From contig VTPC01091253.1 in NCBI GenBank assembly GCA_011009095.1, positions 209,863 to 273,862 on the forward strand: DNA of 64,000 bases, given 5' to 3'. The notes under the pieces were generated by a model that saw nothing but the letters and a program-made list of their open reading frames with translations, was not told the origin of the DNA and made no database searches. Position 1 is the first letter of the stretch; every line of letters starts with the position of its first letter. This DNA comes from Ignelater luminosus (lineage: Eukaryota; Arthropoda; Insecta; Coleoptera; Elateridae). The position numbers were made by a program, and so were the translations under genes. Positions 1-11,520 of this stretch are shown piece after piece.

Positions 1-860
1 AATGGGTTGAATGCGGAGACAGAGTGTCGACTAAGGCAGAGGACGTTGTCAGTGGGTGCTGGGGTTTGTAACGTCGACGGTTGCCGACCAGGATGTTGGG
101 CGTCAGCATGGTGGGACGTTGACGCTGACGACAGGAATGTATTGGTTATGGTAACGTCAATTGTTCGACTTTGCTCAGGATACAGTGGTGATTCGGGATC
201 TTGAATGCTGGAAGTATTGGATGCTTTTAATGCATGCGGATTTTTTTTTATTACAGCACCTTATAGCAATGTATGAATATGAGATGGTGGGAGGTGATAA
301 AAGAAATGATGTAGTGGTAAATTTGTTAAGGATTGGAAAGATGGAGAATTGGCTGGTGATGTTGGCTCAATGATGGTTGACAAAGAGGATGAGTTTGTCC
401 TGCATTCCATATTTATACCAAACATGCTAGCCGATTTGGCAAGGTCAATTCTTGAGCTTTTTGACAATGTATGAAGTGCTACCTCTTCTACACTTTTGTT
501 TTAAACTGTTCTTGGCCTTTTTCTTAACAATCACACGATTAAACTACCCTTGAGAGTACTAGCAGTTTCGCAACATAATTTTAAAGCATTTATCATTATT
601 TTCAAGAAACAGCTGTAGTTTATTATTGACAGTGACCAGTTATTGTTGTCATCTATATTTAACTGGCCACTGTTGACAATCTTTGACTATAATGTATCTA
701 TCATATTCTCAAAGAAACAGATTTTGTACAAAAATATTTTATTAATATCAGTTTAAATTAAAACAATAAATAATATAAAAATGAGTACCAGTTAATTCTT
801 TCTGTTTAAAATATTAATAGCCACTATACAATTATACAATGTACAATAAACTATGTTTGC
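1..860. other. Unassigned window edge
   Basis: The first ~240 bases are GC-richer than the rest and carry short open frames that match no family I recognise. The remainder is AT-rich. No convincing gene, repeat boundary or RNA gene is visible, and this may be the edge of an element that continues to the left. Confidence 0.4.
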
Positions 861-864
861 TTTT

Positions 865-1665
865 AATCTAAACTTAAAGCATTCTTACTAACAGAACGTT
901 CCTTACACAGAATACAATTACGTGGTTTCTTTCCAGTATGTGACCAACTATGTACAACTAAATTTTGACTTTTCTCCCTTATGAGACATTAGGTGGTTCT
1001 CTAGCAACTGATTTTTAAAAAAATGCCTTTTCACAAAGATTACGTTTACAGTTTCAATCCTTCTCATGGTTTATTTTATGCATTTTCACATATATTACTA
1101 CAGTATTGTGGTTTTTATTTTTCCACAAATTTCACATTTATTAGATTTTCATGGCATACTTTGATATGTGCGTCACCTATGTCAGTCATCAAATGGCATT
1201 TTGATTTAAATACTTTTGTGTAAACATTGCATTGAAATTCAGTTGGTGTGTTGTGTTGTTACATGCATTTTAACTGAATATTTTCACTTGAAACCAAATG
1301 AACAAATTGTGCATTTATATTGTCTGTCTGAAGCTGAACTATGTACAATCATGTGCTTCCTAAGGATTCTTATTATGAACTTGTTTTGCACAAATGTGAC
1401 ACTTTTTATTATGCGTTTGCAGATTGAGCACTTTGTGTTGTTCTCTTGTTAATAGGATATGAATCTGTGGTACCTGTGGTACTCGATTCATTTTGTCACT
1501 TATATGCTGGTGAACACAAGTGACACTTGAATAGTTTTAATGTAATTATGAGCAATCAGTCATCATATAAGCATAACGTTACAAATATTGTAAATTCTTT
1601 TGGACAAATGTGGTATTTATTATTGAATTACATTTCAGATCATTTGGCATAGTTTTAGATGCCTC
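865..1665 (-). pseudogene. Decayed C2H2 zinc-finger terminal exon
   Basis: Read on the minus strand, this stretch keeps scattered zinc-finger landmarks in several frames. Near 890-935 there is a linker-plus-finger start reading HTGKKPRNCILCK. Just upstream is NHLMSHKGEKS (about 970-1005). KCEIC-type knuckles lie near 1130, KCHICAK near 1385-1405, YKCTIC near 1305-1325 and KYHIC near 1600-1620. The spacing between knuckles (roughly 80-90 bases) fits the 28-residue finger repeat. Stops and frameshifts interrupt every frame, and several Cys or His positions are lost. It lies downstream of E1 in the same orientation as the live exons, so it is best read as a dead thirteenth member of the array. 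Confidence 0.72.
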
Positions 1666-1928
1666 GTTATCTTCCCCTTTCAATTTAGTTTATCGATGTA
1701 ACCTAAAAATAAAATTATTTAGTTCCAAATGACAACAATCTAAAATACAATTGAAATAAAAATTGAATTTTCTTAACAGCCTACTAGTCTTACTCATGTC
1801 AGAATAAAAAGAGATCCTCTTGTCTAGAATCAAATCATCTGAAAATAATTAAGTTTCTCACCTCTGTAGGCTATAATGTAAACAAATGGCAAGTTTATTA
1901 TTAAAAACAAAAAAGAGTTAATAAGAAG

Positions 1929-1934
1929 TTTATT
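1929..1934 (-). terminator. Polyadenylation signal for E1
   Basis: AATAAA on the minus strand, about 165 bases past the E1 stop codon, in AT-rich sequence. It supports E1 being a terminal exon. Confidence 0.5.
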
Positions 1935-2099
1935 CAAATAAGAAAGGGCTTACATTAAAAATTAAAACGTAAAAGAATTATCATCGGTTGCACGCCCTAA
2001 ACACCAAGCAACAATCAACATAACCTAACTAAATTGAAAAACAATACATAGGGTGATTCGAATTCAAGGACATACCCTGTACAGAAAATATCAATTAGG

Positions 2100-3327
2100 T
2101 TATTTCACCATCTTATGCTTACTTTTCTGATGATTATTTAACACACTTTTACTCACAAAAGTCTCTTGACATATATCGCAGGGATAAGGTCTTTCCCCAG
2201 TATGAAGTCTCATATGAATTACCAAAGGCGACCGTTGAGTAAACGACTTGAAACAAAAAGTGCAATGATGAGGTTTTATTCCAGCATGTGAATACTTATG
2301 AACAGTTAAAATTTTTTTAGTCGCAAATCCTTTACCACATTCATCACACATATGTGGTTTTAAACCTTTATGCCCAGTTAGATGATTCTTCAAACTTGTA
2401 TTACAAATAAACCCTTTACCGCAAATATCGCACACGTACGGTTTTTCTCCCGTGTGTGTTCTCATATGCATCTTTAAAGTTCTTTTAGCATAATAAGCTT
2501 TATCGCAAATATTACATTTGAATTTTCTCTCATCTGCGCGATTTGGATCGTGCGTTTTCATGTGATCTAATAAACGTCTGCGAATCTTATAAGGCTTTTC
2601 GCAAATTTCACATTTGTAGATAACGTTTTCGTGTTCTTGCATTTTATGGCTTCTTAAACTGTTTGGTGCGTAAAAGCCTTTACCACACACGTCGCATTTT
2701 ATAGTAAATTTATTTTCATGCCGCATTTTATGTAGTTTCAATAATTTTTTCAACTTAAATTTCTTGGGACAAATATCACAATGAAATTGCCCTATTACGT
2801 TGTGAATCTGAAGATGACTCTTTAGTTGACTTCTTATTTTAAAAGTAGCCGAACACAAATGACATGCATGTGGTCTTTCAGAATTATGTATTACTAAATG
2901 TCTCTTCAGATATGTTAAACTATTAAATGGTTTCGAGCAGATATGACACTTTCTGTTGTGGGTTGCTATGTGTCTTTCATAATTATACGTACTGGTAAGT
3001 TCCTTCGAACAAATTTCGCATTTTCTGTAACATACGCGGGTCTTAGGAGGTTTCTTTTCATTTTTAGTAGAATGACTTCTCATTATATGTTGTGTAAGAT
3101 CGCATTTCCGTTTGAATCTTGCCTGGCAAATATGACAACCATGTGGTCTATCAGGATTGTGAAATAACAATAAATGTTGTTTGAGATAAGAAACGGCGAA
3201 AAATGCTTTTGGGCATAAATGACATTTTTTAGTTGGAATCTTGACATATTTTCGGACGTTCTCAACACTTGTAACTGTCTGAGAATTATTTGAAATGGTA
3301 TGTTCTTCTTGTTTGGCGAGTTCTTGC
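2100..3327 (-). CDS. E1: 13-finger C2H2 zinc-finger terminal exon
   Basis: This exon encodes about 408 residues in one open frame to TAA at 2100-2102. The frame opens at a splice acceptor (TTTTAG before 3327) and starts with one base completing a codon, so the N-terminus lies in an upstream exon not found here. Thirteen C2H2 fingers are present. The first (CHLC..., about residue 35) lies upstream of any ATG-like start and shows that the coding region extends to the acceptor. The late fingers have HTGEKPY/HTGERPY linkers, typical of DNA-binding arrays. The last finger ends in HQKSKH, as in E4 and E5. The first ~30 residues are polar and finger-free. The product is presumably a nuclear DNA-binding protein; its target is unknown. 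Confidence 0.93.
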
Positions 3328-4900
3328 CTAAAACAAAATTTCTATGTGAGAAATAATATAAAAATAACAAAAGACAATCATAAATCATAATAAATTTAAG
3401 TTCGGACCTTTTTGGCTTGCGCACTTCATCAAAAAGATCGATAGAGAAGCTAAATTTACATGTGATTTTAAGCGTAAATTAATTCTACGTATTTTAGGTT
3501 AGGTTCGTCGATATTTGAGATGCCATTAACTAACATTTTAAATTAAAAATCTAAAAATTAACGTCTATGTTGAGATAATCCTTGAAAGATAATAAAAACT
3601 CAGTCTTATTCTTAAGATTCAGTTTTTCGCATTTCGCCGCTGGATGGCATCACAATCATCCGGTGTGAGGTTAAATACCTGATTGTCTACTGTTACGCTA
3701 CAAAAATGCATAGACGTAAATGAATTCGATGATTATCTGTTTTAAATTACGTCGATAATGGGTGCAGCAGCCGTTAACACAGCGACTAGTAGTTGTGGTT
3801 CGTGTAAAAAGAAGCGCCAAGATGTTAAATATACATAAAGAACTTTGCATTGAATGATCTGACCTTTTTTTGTCATAGAAATAACACTCTAAAGGTTAAA
3901 GTTTTAGTAAATACCAACAGACGACGTTTAATGATTATTACGATTAGCTCACTGAACAGAAGAAAAAGCAAATGAAAGCGTTTTTCTGAGATTTCTCGAA
4001 AGTTTTTACAATTTCTATCCACATTCAGCTTCAAATAGTACCCAAGTTTGACTCTTAGACTTCCCCTTCTGTTTTCAGCCTGCCACCATCTTGTTGAACA
4101 CATTCCCAAATTTCTCTCAAAATATCTTTTTACTATAGATCCAGCGCTGGCATTTCTTATTGTTCCATCATCTTTCCATCGGGGCCAAGACTTTACTTTT
4201 CTCATTTAAATCGATGCATTTTTGTTTTTGTGAACACCCAACCTCGTGATTTACTAGTAAACAGATATAAACTCAGGGTTTGATTTTGTATCTTAAGTTT
4301 GCAGCTCCTTGTCCATAGTTCAAGGCCACCAGTTGAGTTTAGTCCAGTGCATTAAATTCTATATTTTCGACCTTCGACCCTTGCTCTTGGTTCGGCCACA
4401 CACAATTGATCGCTTCAGTTTTAATTTTTTTTAAAAGATGACAATCATTACGGAGTAACTGTGACTCTCATTGATCTAAAACCCTCCATTAAAAGCGGTC
4501 TTTGTAAAAGGTAAAACTACGTTGAGACTCTTCCTCACATTCTTCATCTTTCTCAAAATAATATTTGCCATCATTTTACATTCTTAAGCATGAGTATGCA
4601 TGGATGAACGGTAGCCTAAATTCAGACTAACAGCACGTTATGTTAAGCCTATTCTTGCGTTTGTGCAAGCAGTTATTGTTTGTACCATGTTGATTCCCTA
4701 ACATGATTCCAGAAGCTTCCGTTAGATAAGCATTTCTTCACGTTTTAAAATAGGCCACGTGACACTGAAAATAAATAGCAGATTTCTTCTACCTTTTCTG
4801 TCAAGCTTTTTGATTCGTACATTTTTGGTTGCCTTTTTAATGTGTTCTAAATTTAGTTTTTCTTGGTGTTACGTATCAACTTCCCATAAGCATGTAAAAA
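3328..4900. other. Intron or intergenic DNA right of E1
   Basis: AT-rich sequence with no recognisable domain. A minus-strand frame at 3873-4205 is open for 110 codons but matches no family I know and lacks clear splice sites. I do not call it a gene. Confidence 0.4.
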
Positions 4901-4904
4901 GAAA

Positions 4905-5090
4905 TCAGTCCAAATAGCGAAGCGGTGACAATACACTTTGCATAGTGTAAACGGTGCACATCGAGCGAAGCTATACCGGGCCGATGTAGGTTCGAGCATG
5001 GAATCGGGAAAAAATTTTCGGATCTGGGATCGAATCTACAGGATCGCATGGGCTTGCAGTTGGTGCCCAAAATAAAAGAAAAAAAATGGA
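4905..5090 (+). mobile_element. Possible tRNA-derived SINE
   Basis: TAGCGAAGCGG at about 4915 resembles a Pol III A box, and GGTTCGAGCAT at about 4989 resembles a B box. Their spacing is close to that of a tRNA gene, and an A-rich tail follows near 5080-5090. The segment cannot be folded into a proper tRNA by eye. A SINE head is the simplest reading; a chance match is possible. Confidence 0.35.
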
Positions 5091-6490
5091 AACTAAATAG
5101 TGTCAAGCAAAAGGTTTAAGTTACTGCCAACGGGTCAGGTTATTTCGTGACATTTTAAGCTAAGTTGATGACGCTTGGTCGTTAAGTAATGTTTCCATGT
5201 TTCCTGATGGGCAAGTTAATAATCGAATGGTGAAGATGACTTCACATTGATGTGGCAGCCAACGATTAATGAGGTCCAAGTGAGTTTAAATTTGCCGGGA
5301 AGCTTCACAAGATAATAATGCATCGACACAAGGGAATTATCAGCAAAGACAGCTAAAGTGGTATAGTTGATTTCAGGCATATCAGCAAAGGTCCAAGAAC
5401 ACTATCCCGTGGTACTTCGAGTTTGGCAGTAATTGGGTTCGAGAAGTCGATGGTACGTGATTCATTAAAAAAACAGAAACTTCCGTAGGACATTTATCAA
5501 ACATATTCCAATCACCTAAAGTTGTCCTTCCTAGACATATCATGTTAGATGTCTCCACTTACAAAGCTGATCATACAAATGGGAGTAAGATCTGAGCTTA
5601 ACAAACCCAATCAATTCAGATTTCAAGTATACGATGTATTTACTGATAAAAATAGTACGAAATCTATCAAAAAAGAAGCAATTATTCTCTTATTTAGATT
5701 CGTATAATACACAAACTAGGATACGAAAGCTGCTAACCTAGAAATTGTATTCCTATAATATATTTTAAAGCATGAGTGAAAAGAGACATAGACAAGCTTT
5801 GACAAAAGACACGTCTGGCGCATGAGCAAATTTTACATTTACTTGGCTTGCCGATTTTGGTTTCGAAACCCCTCTTCAGCCTAAAAAGGTATGAATTCTG
5901 AACTTTGCAGATGATTAAATAACGGTAGTTACTTTGCGATGGTGCTCGCGGCGATGAACGCAGGGCGCAGTTTGACACTCGAACGACTAAGTAGCGCGCG
6001 AATATGCTATTGGCATAGGTGATTTCTCAATGTTATTCTTCGTTGAGTTGTTTCAGAAACGCGGTTTGAGCTTCTGAGGTGAGAAGCGGCGGCGAATTGG
6101 CGCCTCCAATTTAAGATTTGCATTTTGATGTAATGTAACAGTAACTTTGGTAATTACGTTCTATTTTTACAGCAAATATTCAAAGAGGGTGCTAGTGATT
6201 CAGAATAATAAAATAGTGGTTGGTCTAGGTTGCAACTTCTATTATCTGCACAATATATTAAGCCACAAAAAGCATCTTAAAAGCTAAAAAAGCTACACTT
6301 TTTTATAAACAAAAAGAAAGGGTTTAAAATAAACTAGTGTTAGTTAAGATATTCTATTTCTTCCCCTATAATGTTCATAGTTCACATATAAATATAGCCA
6401 ACAAAGCTTTCCTAACCTCAATACAGTTAAATTGAAAACTTTACATAAAATATTCAAGTAAATATACAAAGCCATACGATTACAACGGCT
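5091..6490. other. Gene-free stretch between E1 and E2
   Basis: No gene is recognised. A minus-strand open frame at 5733-5978 shows no family signature and unusual composition. The last ~150 bases should be the E2 3' UTR and its flank. Confidence 0.4.
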
Positions 6491-6493
6491 GTG

Positions 6494-6499
6494 TTTATT
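6494..6499 (-). terminator. Polyadenylation signal for E2
   Basis: AATAAA on the minus strand about 105 bases past the E2 stop codon. Confidence 0.5.
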
Positions 6500-6603
6500 G
6501 ATTAATTTTTAATCTATAATTAGTAATATACTAAATAAAAGACTATATTGCAAATACAACTCAATGACTCAGATTTTTAACCAACTATAAATAAGCAAAC
6601 TTT

Positions 6604-7471
6604 TTATTTTTTCTTACGAAGTAAAGGCTCAAAAAGTAGATATAATACGTTATGCTTATTTTTCTGGTGTAGATTTAAAGCACTTGCACTAATAAACCGC
6701 TCTTTGCATATACTACAATCATAAGGTTTTTCCCCAGTATGAGTTCTAACGTGAGCCGATAAAATAAATGGTCGAGCAAAAGATTTTGAACAAAATTCAC
6801 ATTTATATGGCTTTTCTCCAGTATGAGAACGCATGTGAACAGTCAATGCATAGTTGCCTACGAACTTTTTCCCACAATCTTCACATTTTAGTTTTCCGTC
6901 TTGATGTTTATACATATGTTTTCTCAAAGTAAAACTATCAGAAAATACTTTTGAACAAATCTGACACGAGAAAGAACTTCCATCTCCATGAGATGATTGT
7001 AAATGAAACTTTAAAGCTGTATTGGTGTAATATGCCTTTCCACAAATTTTACATTTAAATTTTTTGTCCTCTTCACGATCGGATATGTGTACGCGCATGT
7101 GTTTTGCAAGACTGTTACGATTTCTACATATTTTTTCACATATTTCGCATTTATAAATTGTTTTGATTCTCTCTTTTGAAAGCTCTAATCCGATAGACTT
7201 CGGATCAACATCTTTTTTGTCTTTTTTACGATCTGACTTATGTGCCCGCATGTGTTTTGTAAGACTGTTGCGAGCTTTGTATAATTTTTTACAAACGTCA
7301 CATTCGTAAACTTTTGTGATTTCTTTATCAGTTTTTGTTAGTTGTCGCTGAAATTTTTGTTTCCAAGTTTCTAATTTGATCGGAATTCTGGCATCATCAT
7401 TAGTTAATTGTTGCTGAAGGTGTTGCTTCCATGATTCGGTATCTTCGTCTTCCGATTTGATTTCCCCGTAT
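6604..7471 (-). CDS. E2: 7-finger C2H2 zinc-finger terminal exon
   Basis: About 288 residues from a canonical acceptor (TTTTCAG, AG at 7472-7473) to the stop at 6604. The exon again starts with one base of a split codon, so upstream coding sequence is needed. The first ~60 residues are acidic and Gln/Lys-rich, with the related phrases [10 protein letters not shown] and [10 protein letters not shown], suggesting a short internal duplication. Seven C2H2 fingers follow. The first two (KHMRAH and KHMRVH) are near copies separated by similar linkers, consistent with a recent finger duplication. The last three fingers have HTGEKPY linkers. A basic tail (LLRKKK) ends the protein. It is likely a nuclear DNA-binding factor. 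Confidence 0.93.
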
Positions 7472-8255
7472 CTGAAAACAAAATTGTTCGCGTTACAGGT
7501 AATAACAGTACTCAATCATGAAAAAAGTCTGTTAAAATAAGAATAACGCAATGAGTCTCAAATTTGATTTTAGTAACTAGTCATTTACGGAAGATAACAA
7601 TCAAGTTCTTCGACAATATGCCAACGATAAGTAAACGTGTAGTATGTGGTTAGATGACAAGATTTTGTTCTTAACAAAAAAAGACTACTACCAAGCTGCT
7701 GAGGGCCTAATTGGAATTTATGGCACAAAACAATGAAATTAATACAATTAGCGCCAAACGCTAATCACAGCTATCTCACATGACAAGTAACTTACAAAAG
7801 GAACAGTTACAAAAAAAACAAAAGAAACCTTGACAAAACAAGCTCGACTAAAACGGCATATATAAACGGCGAGACCACAGATAGAACAAACATAACCAGG
7901 GAAAAATTACCTACACTAAGGAGATGAAAAACCTAAATGTTTGCTAGCTAAAATTAAATTATAGTTTAGCTAAAGAACCAGCCGAATAGAATGCTTGTAA
8001 CCTACTCCTAGCACATTGCATAGATAATTTCTGCTAAATTTATGTTCCACATAAAACCTACAAATTTATGCCAAGGTTGCACATATGCTCTTGTCAAATA
8101 AAAGACTAGGTCTCTATATAACGGTGGCGATTCTCAGCGTATAGGTCTTACAGTGAATAACTCAGCAAGATGATCCTCTTCATTTAAGTTCTTGTATTTT
8201 ATTTTGAATATGCTTTACTTGAATTCGATTTCTGAGCTACCCTTATGTCTTCAAC
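7472..8255. other. Gene-free stretch between E2 and E3
   Basis: AT-rich. Nothing coding and no clear repeat boundary. Any private 5' exon of E2 would have to lie here or further right; none is evident. Confidence 0.4.
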
Positions 8256-8257
8256 AC

Positions 8258-8640
8258 TATTTTCAACGAACTCCGAAGGAGTCGTTACTGAATTTACGAA
8301 GTCTGTCTATCTGTGTGTATGTCCGCATTTTTTGTCAAATTCTGAAATTTTGATTTCAGATTTGGATTCTACATCAAAAACTAAAGACCACGTAGTATCT
8401 TCGTTTTTTGATAACTCTTCGGGAACATGGTCAAAATGGCGGCCAAAAAATGGAAAATTTTCAAATTTTTTTTTTACTTTAGAATCGTATTCTACATCAA
8501 AAAATAAGACAAACGTGTACTTTTAGTTTTTTGATATCACCTCGGGAACATGGTCAAAATGGCTGCCGAAGTCTGAAAAAAGTAACAAAACGGAGTTCGT
8601 TATGGTTATGCTTTGCATTCCCAAATATTTAAAAATCAAA
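8258..8640 (+). mobile_element. Non-autonomous element, copy A (inverted relative at 62.8 kb)
   Basis: The unit starts near AACGAACTCCG (8266) and has the inverse CGGAGTTCGTT at about 8591-8601, so it has short terminal inverted repeats. Inside, the phrase GGAACATGGTCAAAATGG occurs twice about 125 bases apart, each preceded by a TTCTACATCAAAAA motif, so there is an internal direct duplication. A clearly related copy lies in reverse orientation at 62790-63195. The open frame at 8245-8526 is a by-product of this repeat. No transposase is encoded. The superfamily is uncertain. Confidence 0.7.
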
Positions 8641-8716
8641 CGATAATTACGGATTATTCGATTATGAAAACAAAACAATTAAGGCTAAGCAAAACAGTTA
8701 CTTTTATGTAAAATAT

Positions 8717-8722
8717 TTTATT
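8717..8722 (-). terminator. Polyadenylation signal for E3
   Basis: AATAAA on the minus strand about 175 bases past the E3 stop. The same 3' UTR segment is duplicated near 10340-10470. Confidence 0.45.
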
Positions 8723-8897
8723 TGTCAAACGTAAACGATATTTATAGAATAAACGTTTTTAACTAACTGTAACATTTTGAGTATCTTAATGTATGTATAG
8801 TGTAACCGAACAATAACAATTTCATTAACATTTCTCATAAAAAATAGAACCAAAAAGGTTTTTTTTTCATGATTTAATAAGCAGTGAGGGAAAGAAT

Positions 8898-9813
8898 CTA
8901 GGAAGTTAGGTTATGTTTCTTTTTTCTATGTTTATTTAAATCAGATTTCCTATTAAAACGATCTCGACATATATCACATTCAAAAGGTTTCTCTCCTGTA
9001 TGCATTCTCGTGTGAGACACAAAACTTGAGCGTTGACTAAACGATCTTGAACAAACCTGACACTTGTACGGTTTTTCTCCAGTATGTCTACGCAAGTGCA
9101 CAGTCAAGCTCGTTTTACTTGCAAATGCTTTTCCACATTCTCCGCAGTTAATTGGTTTTATGCCTTGATGACTATTTAAATGCTTCTGTAAGTTTAATTT
9201 ATGCAAATACCCTTTACCACAAATATGACACACAAATGCTTTCTCTCCCGTATGAGACATTAAATGCATTTTCAAGCCAAAGCTGGTAATGTATGCCTTT
9301 TCACAAACATTACATTTATATCTTTTGTCTTCTGACGGGCCATGCGTCATCATATGTTTTGTAAGAACATAACGTGTTTTATATATTTGTCCACAAATCT
9401 CACATATCGCAGGTATATTGTTATGAGACACTTTTATATGAGACTCTAAATATTTCGCGTGGGAATATTCTTTATTGCATATTGGACATGCTACAGTAGG
9501 TCCTTCAACGTGAGAGAATGAATGATATTTTAACTGTCGCTTTGTTTTGAACCGTGACGAACAAATATTACATTCAAATCTTGCTACTGGATTATGCATT
9601 TTCAAATGCGCATTAAGTCTGTATTTTTGTTTGAATGTAGTCGAACAAAGTGGACATTTAAAAGGTTTATCCGAACTATGCACACTCATATGTCTGGAAA
9701 CATCTTTAGCAGTAGCAAATCTCTCCAAACAAATATGACATTCATTATTCCCTTCACTTTCAGAAAGTTGCTCCACATTAACGAAATTTATCTCCATAAC
9801 ATCTTGGTGTAGT
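8898..9813 (-). CDS. E3: 10-finger C2H2 zinc-finger terminal exon
   Basis: About 304 residues from an acceptor (GTTTTCAG, AG at 9814-9815) to the stop at 8898. One base of a split codon opens the exon. An ATG six codons in could start translation, but the frame continues cleanly to the acceptor, as in all the sister exons. A short acidic leader (VEQLSESEGNNE) precedes ten C2H2 fingers. Fingers 6-10 have the HTGEKP-type linkers of sequence-specific DNA binders, and the last ends in HRKKKH. A truncated, dead copy of its 3' end and 3' UTR lies at 10335-10580. The role is presumably transcriptional regulation in the nucleus; the target is unknown. Confidence 0.93.
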
Positions 9814-10334
9814 CTGAAAACAATGCGTTTGCATTAGAAATAATAAAAAACAAAATAATTATTGCAATTCTAGTTCCACAAGTAGAATTTGCATCACTTA
9901 CTAGGATTACAAAATTCATAATAAATTTTTCTAGATTTTCCCAATCATTACTAACAAAAACCTGGAGTAGGCGAATCTCAAAATAATTTATATATTCTAA
10001 CTATACAACAAGATAACAAAAAGCAAGGCTAATGTTAGTTATTAAATTATTTTAAAATCAGCCTACCACAGATTTTAGTAATGCATTAAAAACTAATTTT
10101 ACTCAAAAACCATACTATAATTATGAAAAAATTAAAGTTGCGTTGAAGAAAAGAAATAAGGTTACTGTAAAGCCAAACACCCTGTATATGGATTTTGTTC
10201 AAATTCACCGTGTAAATTACACTAAAATAGGGGAAATATCTAGATAAATTTGAATTTGATAAAATAAGTCGTTCTAAGAATATTCTGAAAAAACTGTATT
10301 TTAGGAACTCCCTGTATATTTTATAATGAGGTTG
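9814..10334. other. Gene-free stretch between E3 and its relic
   Basis: AT-rich. A minus-strand open frame at 10086-10358 has no family signature. Two short CCCTGTATAT motifs (10192, 10312) resemble MITE ends, but no element could be delimited. Confidence 0.35.
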
Positions 10335-10580
10335 AACAAAACAATTGCTCTTATGCAAAACATTTTATTTGTTAAGCTAAATTGTATTTCGCACAAAAAA
10401 TTTAAAATAAAAAACAAATCTTTATTAACAATTAAGCAGTAAGAAGAATAATCTTTAAGAAGTTAGGTTATGTTCATTATTTAGATGTTTATGCAAAACA
10501 CATTTCCTCTTAAAACAATCCTGATATTAATTACATTCATATGGTCTTTCCCCTTATGTGTTGTATCTTAAAAAACGAGA
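10335..10580 (-). pseudogene. Relic of the E3 terminal finger and 3' UTR
   Basis: The minus-strand sequence aligns by eye with the end of E3. It holds the linker and knuckle of the last finger with stops replacing two codons, then the Asn-Lys-His region, then the conserved string around GTTAGGTTATGTT (10463-10475, compare 8906-8918) and 3' UTR sequence. Cys codons are lost and three in-frame stops are present, so it is dead. It implies a past duplication of E3, mostly deleted since. Confidence 0.75.
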
Positions 10581-11390
10581 ATGAAACTAACATAACAGAT
10601 AAGAATTGGTTATAATTAAATAGGCTCGACAGGAAGCAAAAATTGGTTTAGTATTTTCACGGAATACTCTGATTTAGATCCGGACCTGAAACTAAACGGT
10701 AGAGTCATTAATTACTCCCAGTTACGAAAAACGCAACAAAGTAAGAAACGTGATCATGGTTGATCAACTGAGATTCCGTTGGTATCAGTGACTACTGGAG
10801 TTTATCTAGAAAAATATAAATAAACAAAGAGAAACAAAAACAGGCCTTTTTAGAATTACACTTTCATAGCGAACTTCGTGCTGTGGTACTGTTACTATTT
10901 GTTTCTCATAACTGGATAACGTGAAAAACTATTATCTTGACCAAATGGTTAGATTCATGATGGGTTAGCAGAACAGATTCGTTGAAAAGAGTAGATTTTA
11001 TCCATTCTTTGACTCAGAAAACTCTGCATCATTCAGTTAATACTATCAGTAACTCAGAATCCACCACGCACAAATGACATCATACCAACTTTGATCTAAG
11101 AAATTTTGATTCAATCTCCATTATTGTCATTGTAGTAGTTCACGATTTGAAAACCAGAGTTTGTTATCTATATACTCAGTAAGCTTTCAAATCAGTGTAT
11201 TTATTTGTTTGGTACAAAGGTTATTGAGAGCCAGTATACAGATCACCTTGTATGCTTTTGCACTATTTATCTTCATGATTCAACATTATTGAAAATGGAA
11301 CAAATATTTCTCTGAGCACCTACAAGGTTATATATTTTTTTAATCAAGGTTTTATTAGAGTAGCGTTTCTTAAGAAAGATATTTTTTTAA
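10581..11390. other. Gene-free stretch between the relic and E4
   Basis: No coding frame or recognisable repeat. The last part is E4 3' flank. Confidence 0.4.
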
Positions 11391-11397
11391 ATTTTTT

Positions 11398-11403
11398 TTT
11401 ATT
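11398..11403 (-). terminator. Polyadenylation signal for E4
   Basis: AATAAA on the minus strand about 118 bases past the E4 stop; the equivalent E5 signal is at nearly the same distance. Confidence 0.5.
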
Positions 11404-11520
11404 CATAAATCTTACAGTTTGTAAAACACTTACAAGTTACAACTAAATAAATCTAATCTAAGGGTATAATTCCAATCAACATTAACATAACATTAACAAG
11501 GTTAACAGCTTTTAAAATTA

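Noticed and set aside
2043..2090. Tiny element with AGGGTG and ACCCTGT tips
   Set aside because: Only ~40 bases between imperfect tips; could easily be chance in E1 3' flank.
3873..4205. Minus-strand open frame of 110 codons, considered as a first exon for E1
   Set aside because: No recognised domain, no convincing donor with the needed phase (two bases left over), and composition like the surrounding DNA.
4910..5000. tRNA gene suggested by A-box and B-box matches
   Set aside because: No acceptor stem or anticodon arm can be formed by eye, so only a SINE head is plausible.
8245..8526. Plus-strand frame of 93 codons
   Set aside because: It lies entirely within the repeated element that also occurs inverted at 62.8 kb, and is broken there.
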